A stretch of DNA of 64,000 nt from Porphyridium purpureum (taxonomy: Eukaryota; Rhodophyta; Bangiophyceae; Porphyridiales; Porphyridiaceae), in the NCBI GenBank assembly GCA_008690995.1, contig VRMN01000001.1, positions 1,984,001-2,048,000 of the forward strand. Reading direction: 5' to 3'. A program made the position numbers and the translations under genes. Below, piece after piece: positions 18,498 to 29,570 of the stretch (its first letter is position 1; each line of letters opens with the position of its first letter). The notes beneath the pieces were generated by a model, which saw only the letters and a list, made by a program, of their open reading frames with translations, did no database searches and was not told the origin of the DNA.

Positions 18498-20177
18498 ATG
18501 TTCACTGCGCATAGAACGTTGTGGTCCTTCGACGGGCTGAAGTGCTTTGGAACAAAGAGCTTTGTGCCAATGGAGCATGACTCGGCACACTCCGCACGCT
18601 CGTCGTCTGCTTCGACCTCTTCTGCGGTGGCGGCCGCGACAGTTCTAAAAGGGGAAACGTCGGCTGCAGCCGCGAGTGAGCGAGAGCTTGCGATGCAAGC
18701 CGATTTTGACGACGAAGGCGATAGCGTTGATGAAGCGCTCGTGCTGGATGAAAACTGGATTTACACACTGAGCCAACAGAGCCAGGAGGCGAAAAAAGGA
18801 GAAGAGGTCCAAAATCATGAACGAAATGAATCTGGGCAGAACGATGGTGATACAACGGACGGGGCCGCAAACACAGCCACGGTAAGGCGGACGTCGCGGA
18901 GATTTAGCGAGAAGTACACCACAGTCGCAGGGGCATCAGGCGCAAAGGGAGACCATTTGCCTCGTCAATCTTTGAGTAGCGAAGAAGCATTTGACGAGGA
19001 ATGCCTGACTGGCGAAGGGAAGCGGAAACGAGGACTTGCGTTCGAGGGTCATTTCGTGAACGGAAGGAGAAAGCATTTGTCGGCCTCCGCCTCGAAGCGA
19101 GGGAGACGGCGACCAGATACCAGCCGAGAGTTGACTTTGGAGCAGATTCGATTGGTCAACACAAAATTTGACGAGGCGTACCCAAAAAGCTCGTCAAATT
19201 CGGATCTTCTGAACAGGCTGGCGGACAGGGAGTACCAGGGAAATGGGACAGAAGAGCTGCTTAGAGTGCTAAAGAGTTGGTCAGATCGGCGCTGGGGTTT
19301 GCAGTTCAAATTTCAAAAGATGATACAGGAGTTGTACGTGACGGACGACAAAATTTTGCGGGATGGAGAGCTTCGCAAGCGGATTAAGGCTTTCAAATTC
19401 AACCATGGAGCTTTGCCAGTACCAGAAACTCTTTTGCCCTTTTACCCGGAGCATGAGTCGAAGCAGAATACTAGAAAAGCAAGGAAGAATAGAGGAGAGC
19501 CTCTCGCTGACGACGTGGTGGCATTCCGCAACGACAAGGATGACGAACGTCGCTGCTGGCGGCTTGGCGTGATTCGTCGTATTGAAATTGCAGGCTCCGT
19601 TTTGGTGCGGGACGTGTCGCCACTGTTTGCTTGTTCTGAGACAAGCTCCAAGGATGGGGAAGAGCTCGAATTTCGGGATTCTCAGGACGCAATGTCGCTC
19701 TGTGCCGCGACGCCTGCAGACCAGAACGACCAAAAGAAGCCGCCATCGCAGCGAAAGAGCCGTCGACTGTCTGGCTCTGGCCGCAGCAACAATCTGCTTG
19801 ATTTTGAAAGAGCGCTTCAGCGCGTGCGTGCAATGTCATCGAAAGAGGCCGCAGTCGAAAACGCTGGAACCACATTATGCACAGTCCCCGACGATGAGCA
19901 GCACTTGCGCGTTTTGTGTCGTGGCGGTCTGGAAACCTGGATCGGAATTTTACTGGCATGTCACAGACAGAAGCAAACCGCACTGGCGAAGAATGTCAGG
20001 CCACGAAAAAGCTTGGCGTTTGGCGACCGCGTGTGGGCGTTCTGCTCGAACCTACTTGAATCTGGTAGCTTTCATCCGGCAAAAATCGAGGACCCAACTC
20101 CAAGGAATTTGCCGTACGTGCGATTTGATGAGGACAACATGCTACGGCGCGTCCCTTTCAATGCGATATTCATGTGA
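18498..20177 (+). CDS. Large unknown protein with Tudor-like segments
   Basis: From the first ATG the product is 559 residues; Met at codon 25 (MEHDSAH) is an alternative start. The N-terminal 200 residues are Ser/Glu-rich with basic RRTSRR and KRKRG clusters, typical of a disordered nuclear protein. A helical region (about 215-310) follows. Two stretches look Tudor-like: ADDVVAFRNDKDDERRCWRLGVIRRIE near 345-375 and FGDRVWAFCSNLLESGSFHPAKIED near the C-terminus, the latter ending in YVRFDEDNMLRRVP. This pattern suggests a chromatin reader. The C-terminus resembles the small protein encoded at 12.1 kb in style but not clearly in sequence. No family is recognised. Confidence 0.75.
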   Translation: MFTAHRTLWSFDGLKCFGTKSFVPMEHDSAHSARSSSASTSSAVAAATVLKGETSAAAASERELAMQADFDDEGDSVDEALVLDENWIYTLSQQSQEAKKGEEVQNHERNESGQNDGDTTDGAANTATVRRTSRRFSEKYTTVAGASGAKGDHLPRQSLSSEEAFDEECLTGEGKRKRGLAFEGHFVNGRRKHLSASASKRGRRRPDTSRELTLEQIRLVNTKFDEAYPKSSSNSDLLNRLADREYQGNGTEELLRVLKSWSDRRWGLQFKFQKMIQELYVTDDKILRDGELRKRIKAFKFNHGALPVPETLLPFYPEHESKQNTRKARKNRGEPLADDVVAFRNDKDDERRCWRLGVIRRIEIAGSVLVRDVSPLFACSETSSKDGEELEFRDSQDAMSLCAATPADQNDQKKPPSQRKSRRLSGSGRSNNLLDFERALQRVRAMSSKEAAVENAGTTLCTVPDDEQHLRVLCRGGLETWIGILLACHRQKQTALAKNVRPRKSLAFGDRVWAFCSNLLESGSFHPAKIEDPTPRNLPYVRFDEDNMLRRVPFNAIFM

Positions 20178-20331
20178 CTCGATGACTCAGTCTATTTTGT
20201 CCCGGGAGAAAAGTCTCCCGATGATTTTGAGCGTCAAACTATCAAAGAAAAGATCCAACCTTTGACGCAAAAACGTCATTCTCACTGCCTTTTCCAATGG
20301 ATAGCTGGAGAACGCAACGCCGCAAACGCCT

Positions 20332-21735
20332 CTACTCGGACGGATTTTTCAACAGCCGAAAGAGCCCTGCAGCCTCTCGAATGCGACTGAACTCGATACA
20401 GAACGCTTGGACCTCGACAAATAGGTCCTGCACGTGAATGTTCTTGTTTCGGATCAAGTTCTGCAGAAAGACGCTCACCAGCCTCACAAGACGGTTTTGC
20501 ATGTACTTGTCGCGGATGTTCTCGCAGCTGTGTATGCAATTACTAATATACATATGCACGAATTCAGACGGCAGGTCGACCGAGCTGATGAGGCGGTTGA
20601 CGACTTCCATGCTGTGGATACTCATGTCCATTGCCAGCAGTGCGTCCAAAAACTCACTGATGCGGTTACTACTTGACATGCGTAACATCATTTCCACCGC
20701 AATTTCCGGATTGTACTCGACCAGGTCAGGCAGCTTACTTGGAGTGAGACCAACGGTGAAGACCATGCCTGGGTCCCGCTCGAACTGGCTGGCCAGTATT
20801 TGTTGCTGTGCTGGTTGCAGCGGCGACTTGAAGGCTTTGGCCATGAGCTCGTGGATCTCTGCACCGCGTGTCTCGGCGGATGTATCGTGAGACATGTCCC
20901 AAACAGAGTCGCAAACTGGTTCCGGTTGCAGCCACATGAGCTCTGAGTCTTGGATGGGTAATAATGGTGGCACTGGCCGGATGAAGCGAGGTACAAAGTC
21001 ATCGGTGCGCAGGGAGTCCGCCCCACCCACAGCTTCCGCAAACGACGCCGGTTGGTGAAAAGAGGAAGCCTTTCCATCCTCAGGAGCTGGGATAACGTTG
21101 CTGACGAGGTGTGATGGGCGAAACCCTGATTGAAATACGGTCTGCTCCAGTCTGGCCTGAAAAGTAGCACGCAATGTGTGTATGGCATCTGAATCCGGCG
21201 TAATACTGGGCGAAACGCCCTCTACGTCTTTCGCGGCAGCAACGTGTAGCACATTGGCTAGTTGCGCGGGCGTCATTTCCATAAAGTTGCGAGGCAGAAC
21301 AGAGTGTTTCTTCTCATTCTGGTTGCCCGTCGATGGCAAAAGCGCGGCAATAAATAAGCGCTCCTCATATCTCGTTGCGCTACCAAGAGCATCAAGGAGA
21401 AGCACCGTCGCGGGTGACTTGGAGTAAACCTCCAGAGCTTCTGCGGCCTGTGTGTCAAAGACAAATTCCGCGGTCCGATGCACGGAACGTCCAGCTTTCA
21501 CCAACACTACGTTCCACAATGCAAACCACCCCAGCAACGCGGCCGATAACGGTGAGTCTCGAAGAAGCCCGAGCTGGATTATCGCAGCAATGGCGGCCGC
21601 CAGCGCGCCATCATCATGAGACGTGTGTTCGGGCCCAAAAACCGACGTGATAATCGCAAGGAATGAAGTCCCTTGAAGCACGCCCTGCCGCTCATCCAGC
21701 GCATCTAGGAGTCGAGATATCCCATTTGCGCCCAT
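20332..21735 (-). CDS. CNOT11: CCR4-NOT complex subunit 11
   Basis: CNOT11 (C2orf29, DUF2363) binds CNOT10 and the N-terminus of CNOT1 in the cytoplasmic mRNA deadenylase complex. The 467-residue product contains the diagnostic C-terminal block starting at [17 protein letters not shown], then [30 protein letters not shown], and [17 protein letters not shown] with [15 protein letters not shown] at the end. The N-terminal half is the helical scaffold part. The start at [15 protein letters not shown] is the first ATG of the frame. It has a few long loops (Ser/Pro) between the halves. No transit peptide is seen. Confidence 0.92.
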   Translation of the reverse strand: MGANGISRLLDALDERQGVLQGTSFLAIITSVFGPEHTSHDDGALAAAIAAIIQLGLLRDSPLSAALLGWFALWNVVLVKAGRSVHRTAEFVFDTQAAEALEVYSKSPATVLLLDALGSATRYEERLFIAALLPSTGNQNEKKHSVLPRNFMEMTPAQLANVLHVAAAKDVEGVSPSITPDSDAIHTLRATFQARLEQTVFQSGFRPSHLVSNVIPAPEDGKASSFHQPASFAEAVGGADSLRTDDFVPRFIRPVPPLLPIQDSELMWLQPEPVCDSVWDMSHDTSAETRGAEIHELMAKAFKSPLQPAQQQILASQFERDPGMVFTVGLTPSKLPDLVEYNPEIAVEMMLRMSSSNRISEFLDALLAMDMSIHSMEVVNRLISSVDLPSEFVHMYISNCIHSCENIRDKYMQNRLVRLVSVFLQNLIRNKNIHVQDLFVEVQAFCIEFSRIREAAGLFRLLKNPSE

Positions 21736-21908
21736 AATCGACTGTCTCACCTTTCCAGCGCCAATCGACACTTAGATGAACCGCCTCCCGCACCCTCACG
21801 CGACAGCCGATGAAGTGAACTTTCCCGCGATTTCAGTTCGCACCTTGTTTCTGAAGAATCGCCCGTTTTTATTCGTCATTTTGGCCTCGATCAATCTACG
21901 TGCCGTGC

Positions 21909-24478
21909 AGAATCATGCAGCACCAAACGAAGTCAGGAAGCGGGAGATCTCGGCTTCAAGCATGGGCGCCAGCGCAAGCGCGGCGGCGACGGACAAATGA
22001 TGGTCGTCGATGTCACACACTTGGAATCCTTCAAACACAGCCAAGCTGAACTCCTTACGAATCTCGCTCGTCATAGAATCACTCGCGGAATCGTTCGACG
22101 TGCTCAGCATGGCGGACTCCGTCTCTGCAGGTCTCCCGCTCTTCGCTTTCACCTCGAGAGCAGGCAAAAAGTCTATCACCCCAACCTCAATCTCCGACTC
22201 TGTCAACAGCCGCAGAATCTCCAAGTGACGAAAGGACCACTCCGGGTCCATCGCAAACGTCTTCGGACAGTTTTGCAGCCCGCGGTTCTCGATGCAACGG
22301 ACCAACTTGTCTGGAAGGTGTGGGGGGTTCAGAATGAGCACCACACGATGCTTAAGCGATCGAAGCCACTGCACGGTCTCGCGCAGCCGGAAACGACATG
22401 CCATCAATTTGCCAGACTCTTCCGCAATCCACTGGTTGGGCCTCCTGCACCATCCGTCCATGTATTCAGTGACGAAAATGACGCTCGGCTCCATGGCCTC
22501 AAGCTTTTTCTTCACGGAATCGAAGAGGGCTTTGCATTCAGAAACCTTGCCACCGCTAACTGCTTCCCAGTCAAACATCAGGTCCGCACGGCACCCGCTC
22601 CATGCGTGCATCATAAACGACACGTTCCGGTTCACTCCAATGTTGTGAATCGCGGGACGCAAAGCTAGCATCATCGAGTCCCCGACAAACACCGCCTTGC
22701 TGCGAGCTCCGTGCTCGACAGCGCCGAGCTCGCAGTTCTGGCTCCTGTCTGCGTTAGTCTTGTTTCCCTTGAAGCAGTAAATGTCGTGCTTTGGAAAAAC
22801 CGGGAGCTCAATGGGGTACGGAAAGCAGGAGCGCGCCACCGCATCAGAAAGTGGGTCTCCAAATGCCAGCGCTTCCCCCTTGTCTTTACACATGCGTGTC
22901 AAGGAATAGATGTCGCCTGCCCCAGCGTCCTGCCATCCTTCCGCGGGATGGGTTGCATACGCTGCTGGTGCACCCCCAAATAGCGCCACGCTGTCGACTC
23001 GGATGCCGGCTTGCGCCCCCAGCACCATGCTCACAGTAGCCGCAATGCCGCCTGCCATAGCCAGCATTCGCAGTGCGCTCACAGACCCGCCCGACGACCC
23101 GCCCGACGACCCGCCCGACGACCCGCCCGACGACCCGCCAAGCCGCAGTCTCGCCTCCACCGCTTCGTACTGCACCGTGCCCAACATCATCGACCCCACG
23201 AACAGCAGCACTCCAACAACCACGCGCGGCACCGAGCATGCCCAGCTGCCATCTCCAGACACAAGGCAGTACCCGTCAAACGCCACGCGTAGCGGCCAGT
23301 GCACCAGGTACACCGAGTACGACACCTTGCCCACGAACCGCAGCAAACGGTGCGACAGCACCCACGTGCACAGCCAGCTGCGCGGAAACAGGATCAGCAC
23401 CGCACCGCCAACCACACACGGAAAGATCGCCACCGCGTTCACGCGTCCCACGGCTTCCTCGCTCACAAACGCACACGATCCCACAATGGCAAAGAGCCCG
23501 CAGAACGAGCACACATCGACCCACAGGCCTTCCCACCCACTCACAATACCGTACAGCTCCACCAGAACACCACCCACGCAGAACTCCCACGCCCGGAACG
23601 GAACCAGGAAGAACACCGCAGACCCGTCCGTCTTGGACAGCACCTGGCTGGCCACGAGCGACGCTACCCCAACCACGCTGATCCCCAAGCTCCGCCGCAA
23701 CGAAACCACACTCCAAGTGCTTTCTTCATCTCCGCCGCTCCAAACCACGCACCGCGCCGCAAACGTGAGCACGATCAGCACTGCCGGCCACACCACGTAG
23801 AACTGCTCCTCCACCGACAACGACCACGTGTGCAGAAGCGGCTTGGTACCCGCGCTCGCATCCCAGTACCCGGCCTCGCTGTAGAACACAAAGTTCGACA
23901 CCGACGCCAGCGAGCCCAGCGCAGACACGGCGTACGGCTGCACCCATGACCGTGGCATGCACGTCAGCGCATACACCGCCGTCCACGCCACCGTGAACAG
24001 TGAGCTCGGGTACAGACGCCAGAAGCGGCGGACGTAGAACTGGCCCAGCGCCGCGCACAGGTTGCTTGGCACGCCTGTGCGCAGCATGGACGAATACAGG
24101 TTGCGCGTGATCAGAAAGCCCGACAGAACAAAGAACAGGTCCACGCCCAGGAAGCCACCGGGCATGTACAGGTCAAAGTGAAACGCGAGCACGCCCACCA
24201 GCGCAAGCGCGCGCAGGCCGTCCAGATGCTCGAGGTATATGTGGGTATGTGCGCTCTTCACAGGCGAGTGCAGCTCGTCCTCCGCACGGCCGGGCTGCGT
24301 GCTACTCCAGTCCTTGGCGTTCTTGTGGTCTGTCTGCGCACGTGCCGGGCCCTCCAATCCAGGGATCGAGACGCACACCGCGCCTGGCGCACCAGCATGC
24401 TCGAGAGGAGCACGCTGGTGCAGCTCGTGCTGTCTTGCAGTCTGAGAAAGCTCACTCGCAGGCGATTGCTCAAGGTCT
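21909..24478. repeat. Segmental duplication, copy 1
   Basis: This 2.57-kb stretch is almost identical to 26567-29135 on the same strand; I see roughly 2-3 percent differences by eye. It covers nearly the whole acyltransferase gene but not its N-terminal codons. Confidence 0.9.
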
Positions 24479-24549
24479 CGGTCTGCAAGCGCGCCATTCG
24501 GCACTGCCTTCGGCAGCTCCGTCTGGCGCGTCATCCAAGCGCTCCACAT
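21913..24549 (-). CDS. Membrane acyltransferase-3 (OafA type) fused to an SGNH hydrolase domain, copy 1
   Basis: The 878-residue protein has an N-terminal acidic/Gln-rich cytosolic part (about 110 residues), then the acyltransferase-3 membrane domain starting YLEHLDGLRALALVGVLAFHFD with the catalytic His in AFHFD and GGFLGVDLFFVLSGFLITR. About ten membrane spans follow. A linker of repeated GGSS units precedes a last span and an SGNH esterase-type domain: block I VFVGDSMM and the catalytic Asp/His in DIDDHHLSVA. In bacteria this fusion (OafA, OatA) O-acetylates cell-surface sugars; here surface or Golgi polysaccharide is the likely substrate. Transfer from bacteria is plausible. The first ATG giving MWSAW is chosen as start. 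Confidence 0.88.
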   Translation of the reverse strand: MWSAWMTRQTELPKAVPNGALADRDLEQSPASELSQTARQHELHQRAPLEHAGAPGAVCVSIPGLEGPARAQTDHKNAKDWSSTQPGRAEDELHSPVKSAHTHIYLEHLDGLRALALVGVLAFHFDLYMPGGFLGVDLFFVLSGFLITRNLYSSMLRTGVPSNLCAALGQFYVRRFWRLYPSSLFTVAWTAVYALTCMPRSWVQPYAVSALGSLASVSNFVFYSEAGYWDASAGTKPLLHTWSLSVEEQFYVVWPAVLIVLTFAARCVVWSGGDEESTWSVVSLRRSLGISVVGVASLVASQVLSKTDGSAVFFLVPFRAWEFCVGGVLVELYGIVSGWEGLWVDVCSFCGLFAIVGSCAFVSEEAVGRVNAVAIFPCVVGGAVLILFPRSWLCTWVLSHRLLRFVGKVSYSVYLVHWPLRVAFDGYCLVSGDGSWACSVPRVVVGVLLFVGSMMLGTVQYEAVEARLRLGGSSGGSSGGSSGGSSGGSVSALRMLAMAGGIAATVSMVLGAQAGIRVDSVALFGGAPAAYATHPAEGWQDAGAGDIYSLTRMCKDKGEALAFGDPLSDAVARSCFPYPIELPVFPKHDIYCFKGNKTNADRSQNCELGAVEHGARSKAVFVGDSMMLALRPAIHNIGVNRNVSFMMHAWSGCRADLMFDWEAVSGGKVSECKALFDSVKKKLEAMEPSVIFVTEYMDGWCRRPNQWIAEESGKLMACRFRLRETVQWLRSLKHRVVLILNPPHLPDKLVRCIENRGLQNCPKTFAMDPEWSFRHLEILRLLTESEIEVGVIDFLPALEVKAKSGRPAETESAMLSTSNDSASDSMTSEIRKEFSLAVFEGFQVCDIDDHHLSVAAALALAPMLEAEISRFLTSFGAA
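23084..23139. repeat. 12-bp minisatellite coding for a GGSS linker, copy 1
   Basis: Four complete units of gacccgcccgac and one partial. It encodes the Gly-Ser linker between membrane domain and last span of the acyltransferase, in frame. Unit number is the same in both gene copies. Confidence 0.9.
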
Positions 24550-24864
24550 CGCGGCTCCCACGAAGAACACCTAGCTCGCTCTGGAACCGACCTTGACGGT
24601 CGTTCCAACATGCAAGCTTGCGCCCTTGTCATCCCTGTGCGTGCCTTTAAGTCGGCGGGCGCGCGGCGCTCCTTGTTTGGGGCGGTTTCCTGCCAGACAA
24701 CGGAGACTGCATAGTGTGGAGCGCGCTGTTGTGATTTTCCACGTCCGGAACAGAATCAACACCGCGCGTTTCGTTTACGCCGTGTCCACAGTTGGCCCAC
24801 ACTCCCCCCCCTCCATCGCATTCAAAGGCATGGTTTGACGTGCACAGTTCGAAACACGCAGTTT

Positions 24865-24891
24865 CATGCATGCATGCATGCATTCATTCAT
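24865..24891. repeat. Tetranucleotide repeat (catg/catt)
   Basis: A run of catg units turning into catt units. Simple repeat without coding role. Confidence 0.8.
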
Positions 24892-25402
24892 ACACGCACC
24901 TCATCCGCAAGCGAGTGACGCGTGTCCATCCATCGTGCGGCGGCCCTTTGCGCGCGCGCGGCGCCACAGCAACCGCTGTACGCATCCATAGTGGAACGCC
25001 CACGCCTTGACATCCCCGCTCACCACTCGCTCCACGTGACACGCCGCATCCCGAATCACACACGCCCCAAAAAAGGCAAACACCCACCGTTGAGTTCACC
25101 GAATCAAATAGACAGTTCAGTGCTCCTTGGTGGGTTCAACGCGTCGTGTGTGTCAGCATTCCACGGCTAAAATTGAAGGAACACACGCAACCGTACTTAC
25201 GTACAAGTGCACGCCACAATCATCATTCGACCGCGTTCTATTCTTAACTCACACTGGGACACCCACGCACTGACAATGACAGAACGTGGAAGAAAAATAG
25301 GAATGCACCAAACAGTGCACGACGTTTAATTTTTGTTCTTCATTTTTTCGAATTATTTGTGGTTGTTTAGGAACTCACCCGCCGCGAGGTGGAAGCAACG
25401 CC

Positions 25403-25404
25403 GT

Positions 25405-25435
<31 letters not shown>

Positions 25436-25440
25436 CGTGC
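25403..25440. repeat. GT microsatellite
   Basis: About 18 GT dinucleotides with one interruption. Simple repeat in the spacer. Confidence 0.9.
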
Positions 25441-26566
25441 GTCGGTAGGCGAGCTTGCGCGAGCAAAAGGCGTGGCGGAAGGCGCAGCGGCGATCTTTCG
25501 GCGTCGCCGTTCCGCTGCCGCCCTGGCCTCGGCCGCGCTCGAGCCCGCGCGGTTCATGGCGCTCTGTCGCCATTGAGCTGCAGCGCCGTCTGTTTCATTC
25601 GGGATGGGGACAGGCATATACGTGTGCTCCGGTGATCCCCAACATTACACATCAGCCGGCCAAAGGTCGCAGCCGCCTTGAGGATTTTACATGTGCGCGC
25701 GAGTGCAAGCCTCAGCTACACGACAGTGCATGTCCTTGCTCGAGCGCCGGCTGCCTTGGGTGCCGCGTCGTACTCGAGCTTCGTGCGTCCGGGACAGGCG
25801 GACTTTGGGATGACTTTCTCGCACGGGAGCTTCTCGTACAGCGTGGAGGAAGCGACAATGGTGCTTGCGTCCTGCAGTTTTGGCCACGAAGCAACACACG
25901 TGACGGGACATCCCGGCGGCACTGCAGGCCTTCCCCTCCCGACCACAAACGAGGCAAAATGTTTGAACGAACTGCGAGGATCGGTCACTGCCTCAGAGGC
26001 TCAGGCCCGTGGCAGAGGATGAGAAGAGAACTTGCTTGATGCAGGCAATCGACAGGGATCCTCGTCGCAAGATGTTCAAGACGAAGGGCTGGAGTGCTTA
26101 TCGGCCGCCGCAGGCAGTCTGGCACGCTCTTACAATAATCGCTTAGCGTGGCCCACCAAGAGTCGGGCACGAGTGAGTTTCCGGCTCGGCCTTTGCTTGC
26201 GTAAATTATGGCTCGTAGCTGACGGCCTTCATCGAACTCACCAGAGTGGCACGTGAACAGTAGGGCAGGCTTCCTCAGGGTAGCACGCAAACTAGGAGCT
26301 ATATATCGCGCGGCTACGAGCCGCACGTGGACACCCTTGTAAACTGCGCATGTCAAAGGCTAGAACAGGTAATGAGGTTCCCTTTCTGTCTCATCCATGC
26401 ATTTGTCGTCGCGTCGAATCGTCCTAAAGTTATGTTAGCTACATGATCACGACCTTTTGCGCAATCTCACGCGCTGGTGCGCTGGGGACAAGATGTTAGT
26501 GATATCCTTTCTCTACACGTGCTGTCATGGCAGGAAGTGTGGCCCCGATCATTCAATATAGCATGA

Positions 26567-29135
26567 AGAATCATGCCTTACCAAACAAAGTCAGAAGGCG
26601 GGAGATCTCGGCTTCAAGCATGGGCGCCAGCGCCAGCGTAGCGGCCCGGGATAAATGATGCTCATCTATATCATGCACTTGAAATCTTTCAAACACAGCC
26701 AAGCTGAACTCCTTACGAATCTCGCTCGTTTTCGAATCGCTCGCGGAATCGTTCGACGTGCTCAGCATGGCGGACTCCGTCTCCGCAGGTCTCCCGCTCT
26801 TCGCTTTCACCTCGAGAGCAGGCAAAAAGTCTATCACCCCAACCTCAATCTCCGACTCTGTCAACAGCCGCAGAATCTCCAAGTGACGAAAGGACCACTC
26901 CGGGTCCATCGCAAACGTCTTCGGACAGTTTTGCAGCCCGCGGTTCTCGATGCAACGGACCAAATTGTCTGGAAGGTGTGGGGGGTTCAGACTGAGCACT
27001 ACACGATGCTTAAGCGATCGAAGCCACTGCACGGTCTCGCGCAGCCGGAAACGACATGCCATCAATTTGCCAGACTCTTCCGCAATCCACTGGTTGGGCC
27101 TCCTGCACCATCCGTCAAAGTATTCAGTGACGAAAATGACGCTCGGCTCCATGGCCTCAAGCTTTGTCTTCACGGAATCGAAGCGGCCTTTGCATTCAGA
27201 AACCTTGCCACCGCTAACTGCTTCCCAGTCATACATCAGGTCCGCACGGCACCCGCTCCATGCATGCATCATAAACGACACGTTCCGGTTCACTCCAATG
27301 TTGTGAATCGCGGGACGCAAAGCTAGCATCATCGAGTCCCCGACAAACACCGCCTTGCTGCGAGCTCCGTGCTCGACGGCGCCGAGCTCGCAGTTCTGGC
27401 TCCTGTCTGCGTCGGTCTTGTTTCCCTTGAAGCAGTAAATGTCGTGCTTTGGAAAAACCGGGAGCTCAATGGGGTACGGAAGGCAAGAGCGCGCCACCGC
27501 ATCTGAAAGTGGGTCTCCAAATGCCAGCGCTTCCCCCTTGTCTTTACACATGCGCGTCAAGGAATAGATGTCGCCTGCCCCAGCGTCCTGCCATCCTTCC
27601 GCGGGGTGGGTTGCATACGCTGCTGGTGCACCCCCAAAGAGCACCACGCTGTCGACTCGGATGCCGGCTCGCGCCCCCAGCACCATGCTCACAGTAGCCG
27701 CAATGCCGCCTGCCATAGCCAGCATTCGCAGTGCGCTCACAGACCCGCCCGACGACCCGCCCGACGACCCGCCCGACGACCCGCCCGACGACCCGCCAAG
27801 CCGCAGTCTCGCCTCCACCGCTTCGTACTGCACCGTGCCCAACATCATCGACCCCACGAACAGCAGCACTCCAACAACCACGCGCGGCACCGAGCATGCC
27901 CAGCTGCCACCTCCAGACACAAGGCAGTACCCGTCAAACGCCACGCGCAGCGGCCAGTGCACCAGGTACACCGAGTACGACACCTTGCCCACGAACCGCA
28001 GCAAACGGTGCGACAGCACCCACGTGCACAGCCAGCTGCGCGGAAACAGGATCAGCACCGCACCGCCAACCACACACGGAAAGATCGCCACCGCGTTCAC
28101 GCGTCCCACGGCTTCCTCGCTCACAAACGCACACGATCCCACAATGGCAAAGAGCCCGCAGAACGAGCACACATCGACCCACAGGCCTTCCCACCCACTC
28201 ACAATACCGTACAGCTCCACCAGAACACCTCCCACGCAGAACTCCCACGCCCGGAACGGAACCAAAAAGAACACCGCAGACCCGTCCGTCTTGGACAGCA
28301 CCTGGCTAGCCACGAGCGACGCTACCCCAACCACGCTGATCCCCAAGCTCCGCCGCAACGAAACCACACTCCAAGTGCTTTCTTCATCTCCGCCGCTCCA
28401 AACCACGCACCGCGCCGCAAACGTGAGCACGATCAGCACTGCCGGCCACACCACGTAGAACTGCTCCTCCACCGACAACGACCACGTGTGCAGAAGCGGC
28501 TTGGTACCCGCGCTCGCATCCCAGTACCCGGCCTCGCTGTAGAACACAAGTTCGACACCGACGCCAGCGAGCCCAGCGCAGACACGGCGTACGGCTGCAC
28601 CCATGACCGTGGCATGCACGTCAGCGCATACACCGCCGTCCACGCCACCGTGAACAGTGAGCTCGGGTACAGACGCCAGAAGCGGCGGACGTAGAACTGG
28701 CCCAGCGCCGCGCACAGGTTGCTTGGCACGCCTGTGCGCAGCATGGACGAGTACAGGTTGCGCGTGATCAGAAAGCCCGACAGAACAAAGAACAGGTCCA
28801 CGCCCAGGAAGCCACCGGGCATGTACAGGTCAAAGTGAAACGCGAGCACGCCCACCAGCGCAAGCGCGCGCAGGCCGTCCAGATGCTCGAGGTATGTGTG
28901 GGCGCGTGCGCTCTTCACAGACGAGTACAGCTCGTCCTCCGCACGGCCGGGCTGCGTGCTACTCCAGTCTTTGGCGTTCTCGTGGTCTGTCTGCGCACGT
29001 GCCGGGCCCTCCAATCCAGGGATCGAGACGTACGCCGCGCCTGGCGCACCAGCGTGCTCGAGAGGAGCACGCTGGTGCAGCTCGTGCTGTCTTGCAGTCT
29101 GAGAAACCTCACTCGCAGGCGATTGCTCAAGGTCT
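26567..29135. repeat. Segmental duplication, copy 2
   Basis: Direct-repeat partner of 21909-24478. One base shorter overall because of the frameshifting deletion in the coding region. Confidence 0.9.
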
Positions 29136-29314
29136 TGCTCGGGCGGTAACGCTCTGCTCTGGTCATGGTCTTGTTCACGCCCCAACGGAGCTTCGTGCCC
29201 ATGGTCTCGCTCGACACGCTCGCCGTGAACTGCTCCCAGTAGACGCGCCTTTCTGCGCGCCACCTTGGCAGATGCTTTCCACATCACATTTGTCTGCCAA
29301 AAGCAACGAAGCAT
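26571..29314 (-). pseudogene. Acyltransferase-3/SGNH gene, copy 2, frameshifted
   Basis: It has the same domain order as copy 1 and almost the same sequence, but one A is missing from the run AAA at about 28547-28549. This splits the gene into an N-terminal frame (to about 28433) with the cytosolic part and first spans, and a C-terminal frame carrying the remaining spans, linker and SGNH domain. The SGNH motifs are intact (VFVGDSMM; DIDEHHLS). The N-terminus before DLEQSPAS differs from copy 1: it is about 26 residues longer, very basic and His-rich, though both begin Met-Trp-x-Ala. The start is the ATG at 29314 or the next at 29284. A base error in a homopolymer is as likely as true inactivation. 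Confidence 0.75.
27742..27797. repeat. 12-bp minisatellite coding for a GGSS linker, copy 2
   Basis: Same unit and number as in copy 1 of the acyltransferase gene. Confidence 0.9.
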
Positions 29315-29570
29315 TCATACGGTCCCATGAACACTTGCCCTTGAGCTACCGACATACATTCCTCCGCCCCGAACCCCGAGTCCGCTGGGAGCCCGTGTCT
29401 CGGTGGTAACCCGGACTGATCGAGCAGCGGACGTTGTCAGTTAGGGCACCGTGCAGCTTACGTCTCTACCCTCTGCAAGTCTTCCAGATTGCGCGAGAAA
29501 ATGCTTTTGCCCTCCCTCGCACCTCCCGCAAACGCGAACCTTTTTCTGAGAGTCGGGGTTGGTCGTCAGC

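Larger units (their letters stand above)
24550..26566. other. Spacer between the two acyltransferase copies, about 2 kb
   Basis: No gene is convincing. Small frames around 25455-26039 (plus) and 25985-26356 (minus) have no family resemblance and compete with each other. A GT microsatellite and a catg-type repeat are listed separately. The part next to 24549 should hold the copy 1 promoter. Confidence 0.5.

Noticed and set aside
23084-23139. Short regular repeats as a CRISPR array
   Set aside because: Contiguous 12-bp units without spacers, encoding a Gly-Ser linker in frame.
22910-23800. Long plus-strand frames opposite the acyltransferase genes (also 27568-28694)
   Set aside because: They lie antisense to genes with clear domains and result from third-position codon bias; their products are Pro/Thr/His/Arg-rich.
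25455-26356. Small frames in the spacer between the acyltransferase copies
   Set aside because: Several overlapping frames on both strands, none with a recognisable family or convincing composition.
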